A stretch of DNA of 64,000 nt, from contig NZ_AP022620.1 in assembly GCF_010731855.1 (NCBI RefSeq), forward strand, positions 372,001 to 436,000. Reading direction: 5' to 3'. The notes beneath the pieces are model-generated. The model was not told the DNA's origin and made no database searches. It worked only from the letters and a program-made list of their open reading frames with translations. Shown here one piece after another: positions 1-9,202 of this stretch. Both the position numbers and the translations under genes were made by a program. Within the stretch, counting starts at the first letter, position 1, and each line of letters begins with the position of its first letter. This DNA comes from Mycolicibacterium anyangense. Its GTDB lineage: Bacteria; Actinomycetota; Actinomycetes; Mycobacteriales; Mycobacteriaceae.

Positions 1-366
1 GACGACTGTCTGTGCCGGGTCGCCCACGCGGTGGACGGGGTCGTCACCGAGGTCGGCGGTCTGGCCGCCCGCTATGGCGGCGAGGAGTTCCTGTGCCTGC
101 TGCCGGCCGCCGATGAGGCGGCGGCGCATGCGGTCGCCGTGCGCATCCAGCAGTCGGTGGCCGACCTGGCCATCCCGCACGCGGCGTCGGGTTCGCCCGG
201 TGTGGTGACGCTCAGCATCGGCGTGCTGACCGTCCGGGACCACTTCGACGCGGCATCCATCCTGGCCACGGTCGACGAGTACCTCTACCGGGCCAAGCGG
301 CAGGGGCGTAACCGCATCGTCGGCGGCGAGGACCGGCCGATGAGACAGCGTCACGCCCGCCCCTAA
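1..366 (+). CDS. GGDEF-domain protein, C-terminal part (partial, cut by window start)
   Basis: The open frame runs in from base 1 and stops with TAA at 364–366, so only the last 121 codons are visible. The fragment carries RYGGEEF, the active-site motif of diguanylate cyclases, followed by the usual GGDEF-fold end (LSIGVL, then [15 protein letters not shown]). An intact GGEEF core with the downstream YxAKxxGRN helix suggests an enzymatically competent c-di-GMP synthase. Its sensor region lies outside the window. The last residues (MRQRHARP) are a short basic tail. The stop codon is shared with the putative -10 box of gatB. Confidence 0.85.
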   Translation, partial: DDCLCRVAHAVDGVVTEVGGLAARYGGEEFLCLLPAADEAAAHAVAVRIQQSVADLAIPHAASGSPGVVTLSIGVLTVRDHFDAASILATVDEYLYRAKRQGRNRIVGGEDRPMRQRHARP

Positions 367-376
367 GATTGACCCC

Positions 377-1891
377 ATGACCGTCGCCAGTGCCGTTGAT
401 CTGCTCGACTACGACGACGTCGTGGCCCGGTTCGACCCGGTCCTCGGCCTCGAGGTGCACGTCGAGCTGTCGACCGCGACCAAGATGTTCTGCGCCTGCT
501 CGACGAGGTTCGGCGCCGAGCCCAACACCCAGGTGTGCCCGGTATGCCTGGGCCTGCCCGGAGCGCTGCCGGTGCTCAACGGCTCTGCCGTCGAGTCGGC
601 CATTCGGATCGGGCTGGCGCTGAACTGCCGCATCGCCTCGTGGTGCCGGTTTGCCCGGAAGAACTACTTCTACCCGGATCAGCCGAAGAACTACCAGATC
701 TCCCAGTACGACGAGCCGATCGCCTTCGACGGCTACCTCGACGTGCCGCTGGACGACGGCACCACCTTCCGGGTCGACATCGAACGTGCCCACATGGAAG
801 AGGACACCGGCAAGCTCACCCACGTCGGCAGCGACACCGGCCGTATCCACGGCGCGACCACCTCGCTGCTGGATGTCAACCGCGCCGGAGTGCCGCTGAT
901 CGAGATCGTCACCAAGCCGATCGAGGGTGCCGGGGAGCGTGCACCGGAGGTGGCGCGTGCCTACGTGACCGCACTGCGGGACCTGCTGCGGGCACTGGAC
1001 GTCTCTGACGTGCGGATGGACCAGGGCTCGCTGCGCTGCGACGCCAACGTCTCGCTGCGGCCGATCGGCCAGGTGGAGTTCGGCACCCGCACCGAGACCA
1101 AGAACGTCAACTCGCTCAAGAGCGTCGAGGTGGCCGTCCGTTACGAGATGCGCCGCCAGGCCGCGATCCTCGCCGACGGCGGCAAGATCCATCAGGAGAC
1201 CCGGCACTTCCACGAGGACGGTTACACCTCGCCCGGCCGCGACAAGGAGACCGCCGAGGACTACCGGTACTTCCCGGAGCCCGACCTCGAACCGGTGGCC
1301 CCCGCCGAGGAGCTCGTCGAGCGGCTGCGCACCACCATTCCAGAGCTTCCGTGGTTGTCGCGCAAGCGAATTCAGCAGGAGTGGGGGATCTCCGACGAGG
1401 TCATGCGTGACCTGGTGAACGCCGGTGCGGTGGACCTGGTCGCCGCGACCGTCAGCCACGGGGCGTCCAGCGAGTCGGCCCGGGCATGGTGGGGCAACTT
1501 CCTGGTGCAGAAGGCCAATGAAGTGGGGGTGGAGCTCGATGCCCTCGGGATCACCCCGGCCCAGGTGGCCGCGGTGGTGGCCCTGGTCGACGAGGGCAAG
1601 CTGTCGAACAAGCTGGCCCGTCAGGTTGTCGAAGGGGTGCTGGCCGGCGAGGGGGAACCCGAGCAGGTGATGGCCGCCCGCGGCCTGGCGCTGGTGCGTG
1701 ACGACTCGCTGATCCAGGCCGCTGTCGACGAGGCGCTGGCGGCCAATCCCGATGTCGCCGAGAAGATCCGCGGCGGCAAGGTGCAGGCGGCAGGCGCGAT
1801 CGTCGGCGCGGTCATGAAGGCCACCAAGGGCCAGGCCGATGCCGCGCGGGTGCGCGAACTGGTCATGGCCGCTTGCGGCCAGGCGGTTTAG
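377..1891 (+). CDS. gatB: Aspartyl/glutamyl-tRNA(Asn/Gln) amidotransferase subunit B
   Basis: A 504-aa protein of full GatB length. It has the N-terminal catalytic-cradle motifs (GLEVHVEL, then the Cys cluster CACSTRFG…CPVCLGLPG) and the C-terminal YqeY-like tail domain from about residue 350. GatB is the kinase/tRNA-binding subunit of GatCAB, which converts Glu-tRNA(Gln) to Gln-tRNA(Gln) in bacteria lacking glutaminyl-tRNA synthetase. That fits gltX and tRNA-Gln in the same window. The start ATG has no Shine-Dalgarno, but TAAGAT lies at 364–369, so the mRNA may be leaderless. Its stop TAG overlaps the stop of the convergent HAD-like gene by 3 bases. Confidence 0.96.
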   Translation: MTVASAVDLLDYDDVVARFDPVLGLEVHVELSTATKMFCACSTRFGAEPNTQVCPVCLGLPGALPVLNGSAVESAIRIGLALNCRIASWCRFARKNYFYPDQPKNYQISQYDEPIAFDGYLDVPLDDGTTFRVDIERAHMEEDTGKLTHVGSDTGRIHGATTSLLDVNRAGVPLIEIVTKPIEGAGERAPEVARAYVTALRDLLRALDVSDVRMDQGSLRCDANVSLRPIGQVEFGTRTETKNVNSLKSVEVAVRYEMRRQAAILADGGKIHQETRHFHEDGYTSPGRDKETAEDYRYFPEPDLEPVAPAEELVERLRTTIPELPWLSRKRIQQEWGISDEVMRDLVNAGAVDLVAATVSHGASSESARAWWGNFLVQKANEVGVELDALGITPAQVAAVVALVDEGKLSNKLARQVVEGVLAGEGEPEQVMAARGLALVRDDSLIQAAVDEALAANPDVAEKIRGGKVQAAGAIVGAVMKATKGQADAARVRELVMAACGQAV

Positions 1892-2499
1892 GCGCTCAGC
1901 CGACCGGAGCTGATCCACCAGCGTTCGTGCAGGCGCCGACAGCGGGCCGCCGACAGTGGATCGGGCCAGTCATAGCGGTCGAGTACCTCGGCGGCGCCGG
2001 TGAACTCGTACCCGCGTAGTTGATCGGTCATCACGACGACGGTGGCCAGGCCCGCCGAGCGTGCGGTATGAAAGCCGGTCATCGAGTGCTCGAAGGTCAG
2101 CACATTGGCCGCACCGACGCCCAGTTCGGACAGCACCCGGTGATAGGCCTCCGGATCGGGCTTGGGCCGCAGCACGTCGTCACCGGCGATCAGGACTTCC
2201 ACGACGCCGTCGCCGATCAGCTCACGGACCAGCGGTTGGATGCGTTCCCGCCGGCCCTCGGCGGTCACGGCGATGCGGATGCCGGCGCAGTGCAGGCTCC
2301 AGATCAGATCGCGGAACATGTGGGCGTCGCGCTCGCTGGCCCCGACTGGGGCGTCGAAGTCGAAGACGACAGCCTCGAGCACCGGTACATCGGCATGCGC
2401 GCAATGCGCCCGGTCCCACCAGAATGAGCGACTCCGGGGAAGAGTGTCCAGAGTTGCGACCACGACGGCAGTATGGCCCCGCCAGCCTGGCCCGGGCAT
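1888..2499 (-). CDS. HAD-like hydrolase with reduced cap
   Basis: About 203 aa from the ATG chosen here. An upstream in-frame ATG at 2601 would add an Arg-rich, probably non-coding stretch, and a GTG further in is also possible. Haloacid dehalogenase landmarks are visible: VVFDFDAP (nucleophile and acid/base Asp, but without the usual DGT), AVTAEG (Ser/Thr motif), KPDPEAY (Lys motif) and [13 protein letters not shown] (altered acidic motif, EH where ED is common). Only about 25 residues separate the first two motifs, so the usual alpha-helical cap seems to be missing. Substrate is unknown. Some activity is plausible, but the degenerate acidic motif weakens the case. Confidence 0.6.
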   Translation of the reverse strand: MPGPGWRGHTAVVVATLDTLPRSRSFWWDRAHCAHADVPVLEAVVFDFDAPVGASERDAHMFRDLIWSLHCAGIRIAVTAEGRRERIQPLVRELIGDGVVEVLIAGDDVLRPKPDPEAYHRVLSELGVGAANVLTFEHSMTGFHTARSAGLATVVVMTDQLRGYEFTGAAEVLDRYDWPDPLSAARCRRLHERWWISSGRLSA

Positions 2500-2711
2500 C
2501 CCCCGATCAGGGGATGGCAGGGTGGAGGCCGTCCCCCGGGTCGCTCTAGATCGACAATGGTCTGATTGGCGCCGACGTCGAAATATTCTGCGGCGGAGCA
2601 TATTACAGAGTTCGACAGGTGTCGAGTGCAGTCGTGGTCCGGGTCGACGCGCGGGGGATGTTCAGCCGTGATTCCGGTGACGACGGTGGTGCCCACCGCT
2701 ACGGTGATCCC

Positions 2712-3362
2712 ATGACGGTGCGGGTGGTGCTGGTCGACGACCACGAGATGGTCATCGAGGGCCTCAAGGCGATGCTCGCGCCCTTCGCCGAACGGGTCGA
2801 GGTGGTCGGTGAAGCGGTCGGCGCCGAGAAGGCGATGGCGGTGATCAGCGAGCTGCGCCCCGACATCGTGCTCTGCGATGTCCGCATGCAGGGTGCCAGC
2901 GGATTGGACCTGTGCCGGGAGATCCGCCAGCGTGATCCCGGCCAGAAGGTGATCCTGCTGTCGGTCTACGACGACGAGCAGTACCTGTTCCAGGCCATGC
3001 GGGTGGGTGCGTCGGGCTATCTGCTCAAGGGCATCAGCAGCGACGAACTGGTCCGACAACTCGAAGGCGTCCAGGGTGGGGCGACGGCGATCGACGCCGG
3101 ACTGGCCGCGCGCGCCGCGGAGACGGCCGCCCGGCTGCAGAGCGACCAATTCTGGCCCGGCGCCCGACACGGGCTGACCCAGCGGGAAAGTGAGATCCTG
3201 TCGCTGGTGGTGACGGGACTGTCGAACCGGGGCATCGCCTCGAAACTGGTGATCGGCGAGGAGACGGTCAAGACCCACCTCAGTTCGATCTACCGAAAGC
3301 TGGGGGTCAGTGATCGCACCAGCGCCGCCGCAACGGCGTTGCGTGAGGGCATCTTTCAATGA
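2712..3362 (+). CDS. NarL/LuxR-family response regulator
   Basis: 216 aa, with a receiver domain (residues 3–120; phospho-acceptor Asp56 in LCDVRMQG, acidic pocket DDHE, Lys in the YLLKG switch) and a C-terminal LuxR HTH (LTQRESEILSLVVTGLSN…EETVKTHLSSIYRKL). ATG 2712 is preferred to the longer upstream frame because the receiver begins at once (MTVRVVLVDDHE). TACGGT at 2700–2705 lies 6 nt before it, so a leaderless transcript is likely. The gene overlaps the following histidine kinase by 4 nt (ATGA), so the two form a translationally coupled two-component pair. The target is not shown by sequence; the divergently controlled hydrogenase genes 2.5 kb away are one candidate. Confidence 0.92.
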   Translation: MTVRVVLVDDHEMVIEGLKAMLAPFAERVEVVGEAVGAEKAMAVISELRPDIVLCDVRMQGASGLDLCREIRQRDPGQKVILLSVYDDEQYLFQAMRVGASGYLLKGISSDELVRQLEGVQGGATAIDAGLAARAAETAARLQSDQFWPGARHGLTQRESEILSLVVTGLSNRGIASKLVIGEETVKTHLSSIYRKLGVSDRTSAAATALREGIFQ

Positions 3363-4564
3363 GCACGCCCCGCGGGGTGAGTCCCCACGCCGTCCACGGA
3401 TTGGTCGACGCTGACCGCGAGGTGGCGTTGCTGCTCGACATCATCGCCGCGACGTCGTCGGGGCCGGGCGTCGAGCCGATGGCCGCGGCGGTAGCTCAGA
3501 TGATCACTGCGGCAACGGCTTCCGACGTCTGCTTCGTACACGTGCTCGACGACACCGATAGGTCGCTGACGCTGGCAGGTGCCACCCCGCCGTTCGACGA
3601 GCAGGTGGGGCTGGTGCGGCTGCCGCTGGGCTCTGGCGTGTCGGGCTGGGTGGCCAGCCACCGCGAGCCGGTGGTGATCGTCAGTGACAAGGAAGCCGAC
3701 CCGCGGTACATGCCGATCGCGGCGTTGCGCGGCAAGGACTTCACCTCGATGGCCTCGGTGCCCATGGAGACCGAGCCGGGCGGCCTGGTCGGGGTGCTCA
3801 ACGTGCACAATATCGAGCGCCGGGACTTCACCCCGCGCGATATCGAACTGCTGCTGGTGATCGGCAGGTTGATCGCGGGTGCGCTGCACCAGGCGCGGCT
3901 TCATCGGCAGCTCTCGGCTCGTGAACGCGCCCACGAGAACTTCGCCGAGCAGGTGATCGCCGCGCAGGAAAGCGAGCGTCGCCGGCTGGCCGGTGACATC
4001 CACGACGGTATCTCGCAGCGTCTGGTCGGGCTGACCTACCGCCTGGATGCCGCCGCCCGAGCCGTCGACGACGGAGATCAGCCGGCAGCCGCCGAGCAAC
4101 TCGAAAAGGCCAGGGACCTGGTCGATCTCACCCTGGCCGAGGCCCGCTCAGCGATCAGTGGACTGCGCCCGCCGGTGCTCGACGACCTCGGTCTGGTCGG
4201 TGGTCTGGCCAGCTTGGCCGCCTCCATCCCGGAGGTGGATCTGGAACTTCACCTGGCCGACGAGCGGTTGCCCGAACACATCGAGGTGGCGCTGTATCGC
4301 ATTGCCCAGGAGTGCTTTCAGAACGTCGTCAAACACTCCCGGGCGCTGGTCGCGACCGTCACGTTCACCATCGCCGAGGGGGCGGCCCGGCTCGAGGTCG
4401 TCGACAACGGGGTGGGATTCGAGACCGGACCTGTGTCGGCCTCCGGTGGCTACGGCATGCTGTCGATGGCCGAGCGCGCCGAGCTGGTGGGCGGCACGGT
4501 CAAGGTCAGGTCCCGGCCAGGGGCGGGCACCACGGTGACGGTGACGATTCCCGTCGACGGCTAG
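3359..4564 (+). CDS. GAF-domain sensor histidine kinase (HisKA_3 type)
   Basis: 401 aa and probably soluble, as no membrane segment is visible. The N-terminal GAF domain (about residues 15–180) has a typical GSGVSGWVA core. It is followed by a HisKA_3 dimerisation helix with the phospho-accepting His215 in GDIHDGISQR. An HATPase domain then shows the N box (RIAQECFQNVVKHS), G1 (VVDNGVGF) and G2 (GGYGMLSMAERAELVGG). The overall design resembles the DevS/NarX-type family. The GAF ligand cannot be predicted from sequence, and haem or flavin binding is not claimed. The ATGA overlap with the upstream regulator makes that its cognate partner. Confidence 0.92.
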   Translation: MSTPRGVSPHAVHGLVDADREVALLLDIIAATSSGPGVEPMAAAVAQMITAATASDVCFVHVLDDTDRSLTLAGATPPFDEQVGLVRLPLGSGVSGWVASHREPVVIVSDKEADPRYMPIAALRGKDFTSMASVPMETEPGGLVGVLNVHNIERRDFTPRDIELLLVIGRLIAGALHQARLHRQLSARERAHENFAEQVIAAQESERRRLAGDIHDGISQRLVGLTYRLDAAARAVDDGDQPAAAEQLEKARDLVDLTLAEARSAISGLRPPVLDDLGLVGGLASLAASIPEVDLELHLADERLPEHIEVALYRIAQECFQNVVKHSRALVATVTFTIAEGAARLEVVDNGVGFETGPVSASGGYGMLSMAERAELVGGTVKVRSRPGAGTTVTVTIPVDG

Positions 4565-4641
4565 CGCCGAGATCGACGAAATGGCGCTCCGCGCTCGCAC
4601 TTTCGCGCCGATGTGCCGGTTTGGGCGTAAGGGGGTGGGAG

Positions 4642-5730
4642 CTAGCGGCGCAGGGTGTCCGACGGTGCCTCGCCCCAGCGCTTGCGGTACTCGACGGCGA
4701 AGCTGCCCAGATGGTGGAAGCCCCAGCGCTCGGCGACCTGGGTCACCGTCACCCCGTCCGACGGGATGGCGTCGGTGAGTTCCTCGTGCACCCGCTCCAG
4801 GCGCCGCTCCCGCACATAGGTCATCGGCGTCATCCCCAGTTCTTCGCGGAAGCCCTGCTGGATGGACCGCACACTCATGTGGACGGCCTTGGCCACGGCT
4901 TCCATGGTGATCCGCTCCGCCAGGTGATCTTCGATGTAGTTCATCGCGTTCTGCACCACGGCGCGGCGCTGGTCTGGCTGGGCGGGCGCGAGGAACTCCG
5001 CGTGATAGTTCGACGGCTGCAGGTGCAACAGGCTGCTGATGACGAACTCCTCGACCGCACCGATACCCTGGCCCCGCTGGATCAGCGAACCCTCGTGGAA
5101 GACCTCGGTGTGGATCAGCTGCACCGCGGCGTGCCAGCGCATGGCGGCCTCGGTGGCCAGGTCGAACTCGGGCTCGAAGATCAGCGGGTGGTCCATGCTG
5201 CGGCCGAGCAGCCGGGTCAGGTGCGCGGCCAGCGCGCGTTCCTCGATGCGGATGATCAGCTGCGGTGAATCGTGGTCGAACACCATCCGCAGTGATGCCC
5301 CCGGGCTGCTGACGACCGAGCAGATGGTGTTGGCCTCGAAGGTTCGGCCGCGATGCTCGACGAGGGCGCGCCCGTTCATCGGCATGTGCACCGCGTAATG
5401 CGGTCCGAGCATCGGGATGTCGACGGCCGCGGCCACGTGCAGGTCCAGGTACAGCAGGCTGACGTTGCGCAGGCGCACACCGTGCATGGTGGCGGCGAAT
5501 CCGGACGCCTCGTCGGGCCCGACGGTGAGGTTCAGCGGCCCCAGCGTTTTGGCGATGAGCCGGGCCGCGGACTTCACATCCTCGGTGTAGAAGATTTCGT
5601 TGTTTGCTAGTGCCGGCGGCACGCCCCGGGAGCGGACCTTGCGGCGAACCGGGTTGCTGGTGCGTCGAACGTCGATGTAGCCGAGTCGCGTCAGGCGCGA
5701 CATCGGGACCTGCCGGAATCGTCGCCGCAC
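4642..5730 (-). CDS. AraC-family transcriptional regulator
   Basis: Up to 362 aa. The N-terminal two-thirds resemble the AraC_binding_2 ligand/dimer domain (for example PHYAVHMPMNGRALVEHRGRTF). The C-terminal 100 residues are the double HTH (ITMEAVAKAVHMSVRSIQQGFREELGMTPMTYVRERRLERVHEEL…VTQVAERWGFHHLGSFAVEYRKRWGEAPS). The longest frame starts with GTG at 5730; ATG at 5703 is an equally plausible start. It is divergent from hucM with about 200 bp between them, so local control of the hydrogenase operon is a reasonable inference. No effector can be named. Confidence 0.85.
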   Translation of the reverse strand: MRRRFRQVPMSRLTRLGYIDVRRTSNPVRRKVRSRGVPPALANNEIFYTEDVKSAARLIAKTLGPLNLTVGPDEASGFAATMHGVRLRNVSLLYLDLHVAAAVDIPMLGPHYAVHMPMNGRALVEHRGRTFEANTICSVVSSPGASLRMVFDHDSPQLIIRIEERALAAHLTRLLGRSMDHPLIFEPEFDLATEAAMRWHAAVQLIHTEVFHEGSLIQRGQGIGAVEEFVISSLLHLQPSNYHAEFLAPAQPDQRRAVVQNAMNYIEDHLAERITMEAVAKAVHMSVRSIQQGFREELGMTPMTYVRERRLERVHEELTDAIPSDGVTVTQVAERWGFHHLGSFAVEYRKRWGEAPSDTLRR

Positions 5731-5886
5731 TGCTGGATGACCGGCACAAGTTTGCTTGCAAACGGCACGTCCAGCCTCCTAAACATCGGCGTCGTTTCAG
5801 CGCGGGCAACTCTTCGCAATCCTGACAGCCGTTGCGCGAAAGCGATAGGCACACCAACCCCATAGGTCTACTTTTGTGAGAGAAGC

Positions 5887-5905
5887 CACACCTGCCATAG
5901 GTGTG
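5887..5905. promoter_or_regulatory. Inverted repeat upstream of hucM (candidate operator)
   Basis: A perfect 7-bp inverted repeat, CACACCT–N5–AGGTGTG, lies 28 bp before the hucM start in the AraC/hucM divergent region. A second half-site-like GTGGC follows at 5912–5916 and matches GCCAC at the left edge. Position and symmetry suggest a regulator binding site, though an mRNA hairpin in the 5' leader is also possible. Confidence 0.4.
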
Positions 5906-5932
5906 CCGTAGGTGGCTCCCCAGGAGGTTTGC

Positions 5933-6472
5933 ATGACGGCTAACGGGCAGGCAGTTGCGGTCACCCCCGCTGATTCGGTCCGGGAGCGCCTGGACGATCC
6001 CGCGGTCGCCGAAGCGCTCAACACCCTGCTCGATCATGCCGATGTGCTTGCTGTGCTGGTCAGCGGTCTGGACGGATTCGTCCGCCGCGGAGACACCATC
6101 GCCAGCAGCGTCTCCTCGGCGGTCTCCGAATTCCGCGGTGCCTCGGTGGTCGGCGCGATCCCGGGCGCCGACGCCCTCAAGGGTGTCGATCTGCAGAGCC
6201 TGGTCACCAGCCTGGCCACGCTCTCCGGTTCGGTCGTGGGTGCTACCCCCGCCCTGAACACGCTGCTCACCTCCACGCTCACCGACCCGCAGACCGCGCA
6301 GCTGCTCGCCTCCGTCGGTGACGCCCTGGTCGACGGCAAGGCCGGCGCCGCCAATCCGCCGAAGGGGCTGTACGGCCTGTACAAGGCCACCAAAGATCCG
6401 GATGTGGCCCGCGGCCTGGGCTTCTTGCTCGCGGTCGCCAAGTCTTTCGGCCGCCGAGTGGGCCAGCAGTGA
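5933..6472 (+). CDS. hucM: Huc hydrogenase stalk subunit HucM (DUF1641-like)
   Basis: 179 aa starting at an ATG with a strong Shine-Dalgarno (AGGAGG, 5922–5927, spacing 5). The GTG 21 bp upstream lies before this site and was rejected. The protein is rich in Ala, Val, Leu and Ser with helical segments (LNTLLDHADVLAVLVSGLDG; LASVGDALVDG) and ends in a short basic tail (AKSFGRRVGQQ). The gene stands immediately before hucS and hucL, as in the M. smegmatis huc operon. There HucM forms the central membrane-associated stalk that holds HucSL dimers and channels menaquinone. Assignment rests on this position plus the DUF1641-like pattern; residue-level homology could not be computed here. Confidence 0.8.
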   Translation: MTANGQAVAVTPADSVRERLDDPAVAEALNTLLDHADVLAVLVSGLDGFVRRGDTIASSVSSAVSEFRGASVVGAIPGADALKGVDLQSLVTSLATLSGSVVGATPALNTLLTSTLTDPQTAQLLASVGDALVDGKAGAANPPKGLYGLYKATKDPDVARGLGFLLAVAKSFGRRVGQQ

Positions 6473-6577
6473 CCTCGGCCGTGGCCGCCGAGCCCGCCTG
6501 TACGTCCACCGCTCGATCTGTCGTTCGTCAGCCCGCGTCGGCCTCGCCCTGGGCCGTCATCTGAGAGGAGTTCACCC

Positions 6578-7549
6578 ATGGCTTCCGTTCTGTGGTTTCA
6601 GGGAGGGGCATGTAGTGGCAACACCATGTCGTTCCTCAACGCCGAGGAACCCAACGTCGTCGACCTCATCGTCGACTTCGGCCTGGATCTGATCTGGCAT
6701 CCGTCGCTGGGACTGGAACTGGGCAAGAACGCCCAGAAAGTGTTCTGGGACTGCGCCAAAGGCGACCGGCCGCTGGACATCTTCGTCTTCGAGGGCACCG
6801 TCATCGAGGCGCCCAACGGAACCGGCCGGATGGACATGTTCGCCGACCGCCCGATGAAGGACTGGGTGACCGACCTGGCCGCAGCGGCCCAGATCGTCGT
6901 CGCCATCGGTGACTGCGCATGCTGGGGCGGCATCCCCGCGATGGAACCCAACCCGTCGGCCTCGACGGGTCTGCAGTTCCACAAGCGCGACAAGGGCGGC
7001 TTCCTGGGACCGGACTTCCGTTCCAAGATGGGCCTGCCCGTGATCAACATCCCGGGCTGCCCCGCGCACCCGGACTGGATCACCCAGATCATCGTCGCGC
7101 TGGCCACCGGCCGCGCCGGCGACATCGCACTCGACGAGCTGCACCGGCCCGAGACGTTCTTCAAGACCTTCACCCAAACCGGTTGCACCCGTGTGCAGTT
7201 CTTCGAATACAAGCAGTCGACGATGTCCTTCGGTGAAGGCACCCGCACCGGCTGCCTGTTCTACGAATTCGGCTGCCGCGGTCCGATGACGCACTCGCCG
7301 TGCAACCGCATCCTGTGGAACCGGCAGTCGTCGAAGACCCGCGCCGGCATGCCATGCCTTGGCTGCACCGAGCCGGAGTTCCCACACTTCGACCTGGCGC
7401 CGGGAACGCTGTTCAAGACCCAGAAGGTCGGCGGGGTGATCCCCAAGGAGGTTCCGGAGGGATCCGACCACCTCACCTACATGGCCCACGCCGCGGCGGC
7501 ACGCATCGCGGCACCGCAGTGGTCCAAAGAGGACATGTTCGTCGTCTAG
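6578..7549 (+). CDS. hucS: [NiFe] hydrogenase small subunit, group 2a (Huc)
   Basis: 323 aa, ATG preceded by GAGAGGAG (6563–6570). It lacks the twin-arginine leader and C-terminal membrane anchor of periplasmic hydrogenases, so it should face the cytoplasm, as group 2a enzymes do. Cluster-binding regions are clear: WFQGGACSGN (Cys12), VAIGDCACWGG, INIPGCPAHPDW, then a Cys-rich C-terminal half (TGCLFYEFGCRGP, SPCNRI, GMPCLGCTEPEFPHF). The usual CxGC proximal-cluster motif reads CSGN here, with Asn15 in place of the second Cys. This agrees with the reported three [3Fe-4S] clusters of Huc. The subunit carries electrons from the NiFe site to quinone. Confidence 0.96.
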   Translation: MASVLWFQGGACSGNTMSFLNAEEPNVVDLIVDFGLDLIWHPSLGLELGKNAQKVFWDCAKGDRPLDIFVFEGTVIEAPNGTGRMDMFADRPMKDWVTDLAAAAQIVVAIGDCACWGGIPAMEPNPSASTGLQFHKRDKGGFLGPDFRSKMGLPVINIPGCPAHPDWITQIIVALATGRAGDIALDELHRPETFFKTFTQTGCTRVQFFEYKQSTMSFGEGTRTGCLFYEFGCRGPMTHSPCNRILWNRQSSKTRAGMPCLGCTEPEFPHFDLAPGTLFKTQKVGGVIPKEVPEGSDHLTYMAHAAAARIAAPQWSKEDMFVV

Positions 7550-7594
7550 GCCCACCAGACCTGTTTTCGCTCAAACTCTTTGGAGGAACTGAAC

Positions 7595-9202
7595 ATGACC
7601 TCGCTCGACCTGTACGTCAGTCCACTGGGACGTGTCGAGGGTGACCTCGACGTCCGCGTCACCATCGACGACGGGGTTGTCACGTCGGCCTGGACCGAAG
7701 CCGCGATGTTCCGCGGCTTCGAGATCATCCTGCGGGGCAAGGACCCGCAGGCCGGTCTCGTCGTCTGCCCGCGCATCTGCGGGATCTGCGGCGGCAGCCA
7801 CCTGTACAAATCCGCCTACGCCCTGGACACGGCCTGGCGTACGCACATGCCGCCCAACGCGACGCTCGTCCGCAACATCTGTCAGGCGTGCGAAACGCTG
7901 CAATCGATTCCGCGCTACTTCTACGCGCTGTTCGCCATCGACCTGACCAACAAGAACTACGCCAAATCGACGATGTACGACGAGGCCGTCCGCCGCTTCG
8001 CGCCGTATGTCGGCACCTCGTACCAAAAGGGTGTGGTGCTCTCCAACAAGCCGGTCGAGGTCTACGCCATCTTCGGCGGGCAGTGGCCGCACTCCAGCTT
8101 CATGGTGCCCGGCGGCGTGATGTGTGCCCCGACGCTGTCGGACGTGACCCGTTCGATCGCCATCCTGGAGCACTGGAAGGACAACTGGCTCGAAGCCGAG
8201 TGGCTGGGCTGCAGCATCGACCGCTGGCTGGAGAACAAGACCTGGGAAGACGTCCTGGCCTGGGTGGACGAGAACGAGTCGCACTACAACAGCGACTGCG
8301 GTTTCTTCATCCGCTACGCGCTCGATATCGGGCTGGACAAGTACGGCCAGGGTGTGGGCAACTACATCTCCACCGGCACCTACTTCGATCCGACTTTGTA
8401 CGAGAACCCGACCATCGACGGGCGCAACGCCGCGCTGATCGGTCGCGGCGGTGTCTACGCGCAGGGCCAGTGGTACGACTTCGACCAGGCCAATGTCCGC
8501 GAGGATGTCACCCATTCGTTCTACGAGGGCAGCCGGCCGCTGCACCCGTTCGACGGCGAGACCATCCCGCTCGACCCGGAAGATGCGAAGAAGCAGGGCA
8601 AGTACAGCTGGGCGAAGTCGCCGCGCTACGCCGTCGGCGACCTGGGAAACATCCCCCTGGAGGCCGGCCCGCTGGCCCGCCGGATGGCCGCCGGTGGCCC
8701 CAACGCCGCCCCGCACCAGGACAACGACCCGCTGTTCGTCGACATCATGAACAAGATCGGGCCCAGCGTGTTCACCCGCCAGTTGGCCCGCATGCACGAG
8801 GGCCCGAAGTACTACAAGTGGGTCAAGTCGTGGCTGGATCAGCTCGACCTCAAGGAGAGTTTCTACAGCAAGCCCACCGAGTACGCCGAGGGCAAGGGCT
8901 TCGGCGCGACTGAGGCGGCCCGCGGGTCCCTGGCCGACTGGATTGTCATCGAGGACAACAAGATCAAGAACTACCAGGTGATCACCCCGACGGCGTGGAA
9001 CATCGGGCCGCGCGACGGGAACGAGGTCCTCGGACCGATCGAGAAGGCTCTGGTCGGTTCGCCGATCGTGGACCCCGAGGATCCGGTCGAGCTCGGCCAC
9101 GTGGCCCGTAGCTTCGACTCCTGCCTGGTCTGCACCGTGCACGCCTATGACGGCAAGACCGGCAAGGAGCTCTCGAAGTTCGTCATCAACGGAATGGTGT
9201 GA
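7595..9202 (+). CDS. hucL: [NiFe] hydrogenase large subunit, group 2a (Huc)
   Basis: 535 aa holding the NiFe(CN)2CO active site. The N-terminal ligand motif is RICGICGGSH (Cys62 and Cys65). The C-terminal motif is DSCLVCTVH (residues 508–516; Cys510 and Cys513), with Ser where most NiFe enzymes have Pro. After His516 come 19 residues (AYDGK…INGMV) that a maturation endopeptidase should remove; that protease gene follows directly. The start ATG has GGAGG at 7582–7586; the TTG at 7580 is upstream of this ribosome-binding site and was rejected. The product oxidises H2, in known Huc at sub-atmospheric concentration, and passes electrons through HucS. The stop overlaps the next start by 4 nt. Confidence 0.97.
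   Translation: MTSLDLYVSPLGRVEGDLDVRVTIDDGVVTSAWTEAAMFRGFEIILRGKDPQAGLVVCPRICGICGGSHLYKSAYALDTAWRTHMPPNATLVRNICQACETLQSIPRYFYALFAIDLTNKNYAKSTMYDEAVRRFAPYVGTSYQKGVVLSNKPVEVYAIFGGQWPHSSFMVPGGVMCAPTLSDVTRSIAILEHWKDNWLEAEWLGCSIDRWLENKTWEDVLAWVDENESHYNSDCGFFIRYALDIGLDKYGQGVGNYISTGTYFDPTLYENPTIDGRNAALIGRGGVYAQGQWYDFDQANVREDVTHSFYEGSRPLHPFDGETIPLDPEDAKKQGKYSWAKSPRYAVGDLGNIPLEAGPLARRMAAGGPNAAPHQDNDPLFVDIMNKIGPSVFTRQLARMHEGPKYYKWVKSWLDQLDLKESFYSKPTEYAEGKGFGATEAARGSLADWIVIEDNKIKNYQVITPTAWNIGPRDGNEVLGPIEKALVGSPIVDPEDPVELGHVARSFDSCLVCTVHAYDGKTGKELSKFVINGMV

Noticed and set aside
212..1918. 568-aa open frame on the minus strand across gatB
   Set aside because: It is antisense to a perfectly conserved gatB, has no family pattern, and reflects high GC at third positions.
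4148..6037. 629-aa minus-strand frame over the kinase and AraC genes
   Set aside because: It is an Arg/Pro/Gly-rich shadow without domains, overlapping well-supported genes.
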